Of a DNA stretch of 64,000 nt, positions 57,962 through 64,000 are shown in pieces. The notes under the pieces are model-generated. The model searched no databases, had not been told where the DNA came from, and worked only from the letters and a program-made list of their open reading frames with translations. Source of the DNA: Streptomyces sp. R21 (GTDB lineage Bacteria; Actinomycetota; Actinomycetes; Streptomycetales; Streptomycetaceae); assembly GCF_041051975.1 (NCBI RefSeq), contig NZ_CP163435.1:5675001-5739000 (forward strand), written 5' to 3'. How positions within the stretch are numbered: the first letter of the stretch is position 1; each line of letters starts with the position of its first letter. The translations under genes were made by a program, and so were the position numbers.

Positions 57962-59539
57962 CTACTCCTTCAAGGGGGCTCCCACCGCCCCGTCCGTCGC
58001 GCCGGCCGGTTCCGGGATCTCCAGCACCATCGCCGCCGCCCCGTCGTCATCCGTGTTGATCTTCTCGATGATCGCGTCCCGCTCCGGGGTGTCCTCGGGC
58101 CGCAGGAGGCCGATGAGGATGTACAGGACGAGGGAGACGGCCATCGGGAGGGAGACCTGGTACTCCAGCTTCACGTCCGTGCGCTGGGAGAAGTCCAGGT
58201 GGTAGTTGACGAAGAAGAAGGCGAGGAGGCCGCAGGCCCAGCTGGTGAGGGCCGCCGTCGGGCCGGACTTACGGAACGGGCGGAGCAGGCCCAGGATGAA
58301 CGGGATCGCGATCGGGCCCATCAGACCCGCCACCCACTTGATGACGACCGTGATGATGTCCTTGAAGGTGGGGGAGTTGACCTGGGTGGCCACCGCCATG
58401 GAGAAGCCGAGGAAGGCGACGGTCGTCACGCGGCCGGCGATCAGGCCCGCCCGGCTGTCCCACGCCCGCGCCGCCTTCGACAGCACCGGCGCCACGTCAC
58501 GCGTGAACACCGCCGCGATCGCGTTGGCGTCGGAGGAGCACATGGCCATCGTGTGCGAGAAGAAGCCGACGACCACCAGGCCCAGCAGGCCGTGCGGGAG
58601 CAGCTGGTCGGCCATCAGCCCGTACGCGTCCGACCCGTCGGGCTTCTTCGCCGTCACGAGCAGCGGCGCCAGCCACATCGGGATGAAGAGGATCACCGGC
58701 CACACGAACCACAGCGCGGCGGACAGGAAGGCGGACCGCGTGGCCTGCTTCGCGTCGCCCGTCGCCATGTAGCGCTGCGCCTGGTTCCACATGCCGCCGT
58801 TGTACTCGAAGAGCTTGATGAAGAGGTAGGCGATGAAGAAGACCGTGAGGTACGGGCCCGCGAAGCCGTTCGCGTGACCGTGCAGCTTCGGTGAGTCGAG
58901 CGCCTTGGACAGGCCGCCCTGGTCGGAGATCTTGTTCAGCGCGATGATCAGCATGGAGAGGCCGGCGAGCAACTGGATGACGAACTGGCCGAGTTCGGTC
59001 AGTGCGTCCGCCCACAGGCCGCCGATCGTGCAGTAGACCGCCGTGATGCCACCGGTGATGATGATGCCCTGGGTGAGCGTGACGCCGGTGAAGACGCTCA
59101 ACAGGGTCGCGATCGCGGCCCACTTGGCGCCTACGTCCACGATCTTCAGCAGGATGCCCGACCACGCGAGCGCCTGTTGCGTGGGCACGTTGTAGCGGTC
59201 CTTCAGGTACTCCAGCGGGGAGGCCACATGGAGCCGGGAGCGCAGTCGGTTGAGCCTCGGTGCGAACAACTTCGCGCCGATCGCGACGCCGATGGCGATG
59301 GGGAGCGCCCAGGTGACGTACGACGTGATGCCGTAGGTGTACGCGATGCCGGCGTACCCGGTGAACATCACCGCGCTGTATCCCGACATGTGGTGCGAGA
59401 TGCCGGACAGCCACCAGGGCATCTTGCCGCCCGCGGTGAAGAAGTCGCTGACGCTTTCCACACGCTTGTGGGACCAGAAGCCGATCGCGGTCATGACGCC
59501 GAAGTACGCGACCAGGACGGCCCAGTCGAGACCGTTCAT
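57962..59539 (-). CDS. sodium:solute symporter family protein
   Basis: A 525-residue SSS-family carrier with about 13 membrane segments. Family features are DFFTAGGKMPWWLSGISHHMSGYSAVMFTGYAGIAYTYG (TM2-3) and GGLWADALTELGQFVIQLLAGL, which covers the SSS signature region. ATG 59539 is chosen because GGAAGGGGG stands just upstream. Family substrates include sugars, pantothenate, acetate and amino acids; the exact one cannot be read. The gene is followed by a convergent terminator. The 267-bp gap to the next gene (59540-59806) holds no gene I can support. Confidence 0.88.
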   Translation of the reverse strand: MNGLDWAVLVAYFGVMTAIGFWSHKRVESVSDFFTAGGKMPWWLSGISHHMSGYSAVMFTGYAGIAYTYGITSYVTWALPIAIGVAIGAKLFAPRLNRLRSRLHVASPLEYLKDRYNVPTQQALAWSGILLKIVDVGAKWAAIATLLSVFTGVTLTQGIIITGGITAVYCTIGGLWADALTELGQFVIQLLAGLSMLIIALNKISDQGGLSKALDSPKLHGHANGFAGPYLTVFFIAYLFIKLFEYNGGMWNQAQRYMATGDAKQATRSAFLSAALWFVWPVILFIPMWLAPLLVTAKKPDGSDAYGLMADQLLPHGLLGLVVVGFFSHTMAMCSSDANAIAAVFTRDVAPVLSKAARAWDSRAGLIAGRVTTVAFLGFSMAVATQVNSPTFKDIITVVIKWVAGLMGPIAIPFILGLLRPFRKSGPTAALTSWACGLLAFFFVNYHLDFSQRTDVKLEYQVSLPMAVSLVLYILIGLLRPEDTPERDAIIEKINTDDDGAAAMVLEIPEPAGATDGAVGAPLKE

Positions 59540-59806
59540 GTGCCCCCTTCCAGGGTCCGCCTTGTGAACTCCGCCCAGCAGGCTGGCACTTCGCCTGAGC
59601 GGGGTAAGGGCGAGGAAGGCCGCGAAGTGCCCGCTCATCGTGAGTTCGCCAGCACGGCGGCAACAAGGAGCCGTATGGTCAAGAGGGGGTAAAATCGTTC
59701 TGGTTGCTGACCTTGGTTCAGCTACATGAACGAAGCTGAAGGGGTGAAGCGTTCGAAACGGCTCCTTCCGGGCGGTGCTGCGGGCCCGCGCGAGCCGAGC
59801 TGCGGG

Positions 59807-60595
59807 CTATCGCATCAACTCCCCCGCGTTCACCAGCAGGGACTGGCCCGTGATCGCCCGCGCCCGGTCGGACGCCAGGAAGACCGCGGCGTCCGCCACG
59901 TCCCCGTCCGTGGCCAGGTCGGGCAGCGCCATCCGCTCGGTGAGCCGGTGCAGTACGTCCGCCTCCGGTACGCCCTCGGTGTGTGCGGTGAACTGGACGA
60001 ACGCCTGGACCGGCGGCCCCCACATCCAGCCCGGGAGCACGGTGTTGACGCGGATGCGATGCGGACCGAGTTCCCGGGCGAGGGAGTACATCGCGCTGGT
60101 CAGAGCGCCCTTCGAGGCCGCGTACGCCGCCTGTCGCACCTGCGTCGGGGCGGCCACCGACGACTGCGTGCCGATGATGACGACCGAGCCGCCGGCCGCC
60201 TTCAGTCCGGGCAGGCAGGCGCGGGTCATCCGCAGCGTGCCGAGCAGGTTGACATCGAGGACCTGCTGCCAGGACGCGAAGTCGGCGTCCTCCAGACCGC
60301 CGAAGTAGCTGTCCCAGGCGGCGACATGGACCACGGCGTCGAGCCGCCCGAACCGCTCCGTCGCTAGCGCGGCCAGCGCCCCGCACTGCTCCTCGTCGGT
60401 GATGTCCGTGGCCCGGTACGCCGTGTGCGCGCCGTCCGGGTCGAGCTCGGCGGCGGCCTTGGCCAGGTTCGCCTCCGTGCGCGCGCCGAGCACGGCGTTG
60501 CCGCCGTCGCGCACCACGGCCGCCGCGACCTGGTGACCGAGCCCGGCGCCGACCCCCGACACGACGACGGTCTTCCCCGCGAGCAGTGACGACAT
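59807..60595 (-). CDS. SDR family oxidoreductase
   Basis: A 262-residue SDR: SGVGAGLGHQVAAAVVRDG cofactor loop (about 13-31), ARTEANL after strand 2, catalytic Ser in IIGTQSSVAAPTQ, YAASKGALTSAMYSLARELGPHRIRVN (Tyr about 162) and terminal GQSLLVNAGELMR. The loop GxGxGLG fits the FabG-like branch. ATG 60595 has GGGGAGG 6 nt upstream. A perfect palindrome lies 29 nt upstream, shared with the divergent EthD-like gene, placing both in the putative regulon. Confidence 0.85.
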   Translation of the reverse strand: MSSLLAGKTVVVSGVGAGLGHQVAAAVVRDGGNAVLGARTEANLAKAAAELDPDGAHTAYRATDITDEEQCGALAALATERFGRLDAVVHVAAWDSYFGGLEDADFASWQQVLDVNLLGTLRMTRACLPGLKAAGGSVVIIGTQSSVAAPTQVRQAAYAASKGALTSAMYSLARELGPHRIRVNTVLPGWMWGPPVQAFVQFTAHTEGVPEADVLHRLTERMALPDLATDGDVADAAVFLASDRARAITGQSLLVNAGELMR

Positions 60596-60624
60596 CAGCA
60601 GCCTCCCCAGATCTGGCGCATTGT

Positions 60625-60639
60625 CTGACGGGGCGTCAG
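60625..60639. promoter_or_regulatory. palindromic operator, site K
   Basis: CTGACG-GGG-CGTCAG with perfect arms, 29 nt from the leftward SDR start and 37 nt from the rightward EthD-like gene start. Confidence 0.72.
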
Positions 60640-60676
60640 AGTATGGGCGACCGGCAGAGGAAGGAAGGGGAGCGTC

Positions 60677-61516
60677 ATGGGTGAAGAGACGCGCAGTGAG
60701 ACGTACGCCGAGTTGGCCGCCGTAGGCCCGTACGGCGTCCATCCCGGGCATGCCCTGATCACCATGGTCGAACCGCACCCGGGCCACGAGTACGCGTACA
60801 ACCGCTGGTACGAGGACGACCACTACTACGCCGGTGCGATGGCGATGCCCTGGATGTACGCCGGGCGCCGCTGGGTGGCGACCCGCGACCTCCAACTCCT
60901 GCGCTATCCCGAGAAGTCGGCGGTCGCCCAGCCCGTCACCGCGGGCTGCTACATCTCCACGTACTGGGTCACCGAGGGCCGTTACGACGACCACATGAAG
61001 TGGACCGTCGGGATCAACAAGCGGCTCAACCGCGACGGCCGGGTCTACCAGGACCGTACGCACGTCTTCACGGCGTTCCAGGACCACGCGGCGACGGTGT
61101 ACCGCGACGGTGCGGCCGGGCCCCGCGACTTCCACGCCCTCGACCACCCGTACGCGGGCCTGGTGGTGGAGGTGATCGACGCCGAATCGGCCGAGCAGCG
61201 GGCGCAGTTGCTGGAGTGGCTGAGGTCCCGCCATCTGCCCAAGCGCCTGGCCGGTTCCCCGGCCGCCATGGTCACGCTCTTCCGCCCGACCCCGCTGCCC
61301 GGCGACCGCATGACCTACGTCAAGCAGGTCGAGGGCGTCGACACCCGCCTGACCCTGCTGTGGTTCCTGGAGGCGGACCCCCGGGAGTGCTGGGAGAACT
61401 ACTTCACGGACCTCGATGCGGCGGTGACCGAAGGGGGCCTGGGCAAGGTGGAGTTGGTGGCACCGTTCATTCCCACGGTGCCGGGGACGGACAGGTATGT
61501 GGATCGCTTGCGCTGA
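60677..61516 (+). CDS. EthD/dimeric alpha-beta-barrel-like protein of unknown function
   Basis: A 279-residue protein with two similar halves. The first contains ALITMVEPHPGHEYAYNRWYEDDHYYAGAMAMPWMYAGRRWVA, which matches the EthD-like small-barrel pattern (E-x-x-xWY-x-H), and the second MTYVKQVEGVDTRLTLLWFLEADPRECWENYFTDLDA. Such ferredoxin-like barrels accompany degradative oxidoreductases in actinobacteria. ATG 60677 is preceded by GGAAGGGGAG. The palindrome 60625-60639 lies between it and the divergent SDR. No catalytic residue can be assigned. Confidence 0.75.
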   Translation: MGEETRSETYAELAAVGPYGVHPGHALITMVEPHPGHEYAYNRWYEDDHYYAGAMAMPWMYAGRRWVATRDLQLLRYPEKSAVAQPVTAGCYISTYWVTEGRYDDHMKWTVGINKRLNRDGRVYQDRTHVFTAFQDHAATVYRDGAAGPRDFHALDHPYAGLVVEVIDAESAEQRAQLLEWLRSRHLPKRLAGSPAAMVTLFRPTPLPGDRMTYVKQVEGVDTRLTLLWFLEADPRECWENYFTDLDAAVTEGGLGKVELVAPFIPTVPGTDRYVDRLR

Positions 61517-61592
61517 GAAGGGTTGAGAAGGGCTGAGGACAGGGGAAAGCCCCCTCGGCCGGGACGGCGGGCCAGTCGAGAGGGCTCTGTCG

Positions 61593-61630
61593 GTGACTCA
61601 GTGAGTGACTTGATGAGTGACTCAGTGAGT
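61593..61630. repeat. two direct copies of GTGACTCAGTGAGT
   Basis: The 14-mer occurs at 61593-61606 and 61617-61630. Each contains the perfect palindrome ACTCA-G-TGAGT. They lie in the 140-bp gap between the EthD-like gene and the end of the convergent DUF397 gene. They may be a terminator-like region or a protein-binding site. Nothing else is seen in the gap. Confidence 0.5.
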
Positions 61631-61656
61631 CTTGTGAAACTGTTGGTGGTCATGGG

Positions 61657-61866
61657 TCACGCGAGGTCGAATGCTCCCCGGCCGACCTCGGCCACGAAGG
61701 CGTTCCACGAGTCCGCGGGGAACGCCAGCGTGGGCCCCTGGGGGACTTTGGAGTCCCGTACGGCCAGCGCCGAGAGAACCGGCGACTTGACTTCGACGCA
61801 CGCACCATTGCCAGCGGAATACGAGGACTTCGTCCACATTTCCGTGGCACCCTGAAGAATTGCCAT
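61657..61866 (-). CDS. DUF397 domain protein
   Basis: A 69-residue DUF397 protein: MWTKSSYSAGNGACVEV and VRDSKVPQGPTLAFPADSWNAFVAEVGRG. ATG 61866 has GGAG about 6 nt upstream. It lies 256 bp behind the XRE/DUF5753 gene on the same strand, so unlike the pair at 32-33 kb it may have its own promoter, and a long palindrome lies between them. Confidence 0.9.
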   Translation of the reverse strand: MAILQGATEMWTKSSYSAGNGACVEVKSPVLSALAVRDSKVPQGPTLAFPADSWNAFVAEVGRGAFDLA

Positions 61867-61911
61867 TTTTGCTCCGGTAGCCAGTTGTCGAGTTTTCGTT
61901 GCTGTCACCGG

Positions 61912-61939
61912 ACCTTGGGTTCCAACCGGAACCCAAGGT
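61912..61939. promoter_or_regulatory. 12-bp inverted repeat upstream of DUF397
   Basis: ACCTTGGGTTCC-AACC-GGAACCCAAGGT is a perfect 12-bp inverted repeat with a 4-nt spacer, 45 nt before the DUF397 start and 183 nt after the XRE stop. It may be the operator of the XRE protein or a terminator of its transcript; lack of a following T run favours an operator. Confidence 0.5.
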
Positions 61940-62122
61940 TCGGTTTTCGCCAACCTTGTTGCTTGGTGGCGTGATCGACGCTACTCGCCAACATCGGTGT
62001 GCGATGCGGCTATTCACTCGACTGGATGGCATATTCCATAGGGACTTACGCTTTGGCGCACCGAAGGTGTATCGTGCGGCTCTTTCGTCCCGAGGGGCTC
62101 CTGGGGCGGAGTTCCGGGAGTC

Positions 62123-62980
62123 TCAGCGGGCGTACTCCTTCGCGATGTCCGCGATGAACTGACGTGATTGATCCACATTCAGGGCCTGCGCCCTGAGGTG
62201 TTCGTACATCACGCTGTATTTCTGGACATCGGCCGCTTTCTCCAGATAGAGATCGCTGGTGACGCCCTCGATGTAGACCACGCTGGAATCCGCCGCGTCG
62301 GGGAACTCCAGGATCGCGTACTGGCCGTTGAGCCCGGGGTGCGCCCCCACCTCGTACGGCAGCACCTGCACGGTGATGTGCGGGAGCTGGGACATCTCGG
62401 CGAGGTGCTCCAGCTGTTCGCGCATCACGAGGCGGCTGCCGACGACCCGGTGCAGGGATGCCTCGTCCAGTACGGCCCACAGCCGCAGCGGGGATTCCTC
62501 GGCGGAGACACGTTCCTGCCGGCGCAGCCGGACCTGGACGCGCTTCTCGATGTCGGCCGTCGACGTCTCGGGCAGCGCGCCCTGGATGAGCGCCTCGGCG
62601 TACGGGCGGGTCTGGAGCAGACCGGGGATGATCTGCGGCTCGTACGCCCGCAGGGACGCCGCGTCGGTCTCCAGGCCGATGTAGACGCTGTACGGGATGT
62701 CGCCGAAGGAGTGCCACCAGCCCTGCTGGCGGGAGTCCTTGGCCATCTGCATGAGCGAGTCGACGATCCGTACGTCCTCGACTTCATAGACCCCGCACAG
62801 ATCGCGGACGTCGCGCTGGCTGATGCTGCGCCGTCCGTTCTCCAGGCGGCTGATCTTCGACTGCGAGACGAGGAGCCGCTCGGCGACCTCTTCGGCCGTC
62901 ATGCCCTTGAGCTCGCGGAGCCTGCGCAGTTCCTGGCCCAGCCGACGGCGCCGGACGGTGGGATTTACATTGGACGCCAC
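62123..62980 (-). CDS. XRE-type helix-turn-helix regulator with DUF5753 domain
   Basis: About 285 residues. The HTH is at residues 10-65 (RRRRLGQELRRLRELKGMTAEEVAERLLVSQSKISRLENGRRSISQRDV), and the DUF5753 domain follows from about residue 100 (YEPQIIPGLLQTRPYAEALI; ITVQVLPYEVGAHPG). GTG 62980 fits the family start (ASNVNPTVRRRRLG) with GGAGG upstream; an in-frame ATG at 63013 is an alternative. It probably acts with the DUF397 gene downstream. The gap 62981-63426 upstream holds 9-bp CTGGCGGTG repeats (63346-63372) and no supported gene. Confidence 0.85.
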   Translation of the reverse strand: MASNVNPTVRRRRLGQELRRLRELKGMTAEEVAERLLVSQSKISRLENGRRSISQRDVRDLCGVYEVEDVRIVDSLMQMAKDSRQQGWWHSFGDIPYSVYIGLETDAASLRAYEPQIIPGLLQTRPYAEALIQGALPETSTADIEKRVQVRLRRQERVSAEESPLRLWAVLDEASLHRVVGSRLVMREQLEHLAEMSQLPHITVQVLPYEVGAHPGLNGQYAILEFPDAADSSVVYIEGVTSDLYLEKAADVQKYSVMYEHLRAQALNVDQSRQFIADIAKEYAR

Positions 62981-63345
62981 GGGACGTGCACCTCCGGCTG
63001 CGTGCCTGTACATGTGTACGTGCAACTTTGCGTATCTGCTGTTGAGCAGACTGCCACCAAGGTGCTTTCTACCGCTGGAAAACAGCGGATATGCGCTGGA
63101 CAGGCGCCAGTTCGGGGATCTGGCCGGTATTTGCGCCCGCGCGGGTGCGCACACGAGTGCGCGGCGGGGCGTCTGTGTGGTGCCGGCGCGGTGTCCGTGG
63201 GGCGCCTGTGGGCGTCCGTAGATGCGGCCGCGCGGGGCAGCGGGGCCGTGTCGTCGTCCGGACGTACGGCTGTTGCTGCCCCGCGCGAGCCAGCGGCTCC
63301 CGAACCGGGTCTTGGGGACTGCGGTGCGGCGCTGATGACGTAACT

Positions 63346-63372
63346 GGCGGTGCTGGCGGTGCTGGCGGTGCT
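63346..63372. repeat. 9-bp tandem repeat (CTGGCGGTG)3
   Basis: Three perfect copies of CTGGCGGTG plus a partial one, within a gene-free stretch between the XRE gene and the GPP34 gene. Confidence 0.7.
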
Positions 63373-63426
63373 GTTACTGCGGGTGTTGCGGGTCCTGCCG
63401 GCAGCGGCTGCCGTGGTGACTGCGGC

Positions 63427-64000
63427 TCAGTGAGCCACGGCGCGTGCCATGGATCCGCGGTGCGGTTGCATCGGAACACCCCGGGCCGGTTCCGGTGCGG
63501 ACCTGACGCCGGCGGTGGCCGGGCGGCCTGCCGGTGCCGGGTTGCGGCGTGGCTGAGCGGCCACACCGTTCTGGACGTCCATGACCGCGTGGGCCACCAG
63601 ACCGCCCATGGGGTCATGCCTGATCAGGTCCCGCAGCCGGGATCGGGACGAGCGTCCCTCGTTCCCCGGATACAGGTGCTTGCCGAGTCCGACCGCGTGG
63701 GCCAGTGCGGCGAGCGCAGCGGTCCGCGGGTCCGGCGGGACGCCGGTGCGGATCGCGTTGTCCAGCCGGGCTCTGATCTCCCGGCTGATCTCCGTGTCCG
63801 TCGCTTGGTAGCGAGTCGTCGGCAGCACCCCGCACATCTGGCCGGCCACGGCATGCACCATGCCGCATCTCTCCAGATGAGAGAGGTAGGTCTGGCGCAG
63901 CCCCAGCCGGGGTCCGCCAATCCAGTTCACTGCGCGTACGGGTGCTCCGCGTCGGCGAAGCAGTTCCAACGCACAGTCCAGTGTTGGATCTCCAGTCGGC
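63427..64000 (-). CDS. GPP34 family phosphoprotein (partial, runs off the window)
   Basis: The 3' part (about 191 codons) of a Golgi-phosphoprotein-3-like (GPP34) protein, open to the right edge of the window. Visible pieces are LDCALELLRRRGAPVRAVNWIGGPRLGLRQTYLSHLERCGMV and DPRTAALAALAHAVGLGKHLYPGNEGRSSRSRLRDLIRHDPMGGLVAHAV. The C-terminal tail of about 45 residues is Pro/Ala-rich. In actinobacteria these are cytoplasmic proteins that may bind phosphoinositide-like lipids; the role is unclear. The true start lies beyond base 64000. Confidence 0.8.
   Translation of the reverse strand, partial: PTGDPTLDCALELLRRRGAPVRAVNWIGGPRLGLRQTYLSHLERCGMVHAVAGQMCGVLPTTRYQATDTEISREIRARLDNAIRTGVPPDPRTAALAALAHAVGLGKHLYPGNEGRSSRSRLRDLIRHDPMGGLVAHAVMDVQNGVAAQPRRNPAPAGRPATAGVRSAPEPARGVPMQPHRGSMARAVAH

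Noticed and set aside
2121-60639. Identifying the palindrome as a KstR or KstR2 site
   Set aside because: The mycobacterial motifs as I remember them differ (for KstR2, a CAAG/CTTG type). Gene similarity alone does not justify the name.

Overview
This 64 kb window is high-GC actinobacterial DNA and almost certainly comes from a Streptomyces chromosome. GC-biased third codon positions, many GTG starts, start codons without a visible ribosome binding site, XRE/DUF397 pairs, stand-alone HATPase proteins, and recognisable afsK, afsR, afsS and fbiC all point that way. No rRNA, tRNA, CRISPR, prophage, transposase or large biosynthetic cluster was seen. I annotate 58 genes. Most are ordinary chromosomal genes, but a scattered catabolic gene set runs through nearly the whole window.

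Layout. 0.2-9 kb: HATPase protein, cyclase-family hydrolase / SDR / acyl-CoA dehydrogenase / Zn-alcohol dehydrogenase block, GlxA-type regulator with divergent MFS carrier, HsaB-like flavin reductase. 9-21 kb: enoyl-CoA hydratase plus NDP-forming acyl-CoA synthetase, FAD monooxygenase, DoxX-DUF35 pair, Ltp-type thiolase-fold enzyme divergent from a second acyl-CoA dehydrogenase coupled to a Ddn-like protein. 21-27 kb: LysE exporter, Lrp regulator, TetR regulator, VOC protein, then the Ser/Thr kinase AfsK. 27-33 kb: tightly coupled thiolase-DUF35-enoyl-CoA hydratase operon divergent from a FadD3-like CoA ligase, then an XRE/DUF397/HATPase group. 35-38.5 kb: afsS and afsR. 38.7-46.3 kb: amidohydrolase, two LLM-type (probably F420- or FMN-dependent) oxidoreductases, SDR, D-aminoacylase-like amidohydrolase, aldehyde dehydrogenase. 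46-54 kb: Ddn-like protein, PHP hydrolase, a third LLM enzyme, FO synthase fbiC, envelope proteins. 54-64 kb: STAND-type NTPase with TPRs, ADP-ribosylglycohydrolase, sodium:solute symporter, another SDR with a divergent EthD-like protein, XRE/DUF397, and a partial GPP34 gene running off the window.

Main observation. A 15-bp palindrome, consensus CTGACG-NNN-CGTCAG, occurs about 15 times, and every copy I found lies just upstream of one of the scattered catabolic genes. Five copies have perfect arms and nine differ at one position. It therefore looks like the operator of one TetR-type repressor controlling a dispersed CoA-thioester pathway. The gene content (FadD3-like ligase, HsaB-like reductase, Ltp-like thiolase-fold enzymes with DUF35 partners, FadE pair, SDRs, LLM oxidoreductases) recalls mycobacterial steroid side-chain and ring catabolism, but the known ring-opening enzymes are not here, so the substrate is open. 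FO synthase and several candidate F420 enzymes share the region.

A second notable element is a repeat of roughly 370-400 bp present twice (after the SDR at 2.1-3.1 kb and after afsK). It contains two hairpins, one of which shows a compensatory base-pair change between copies.
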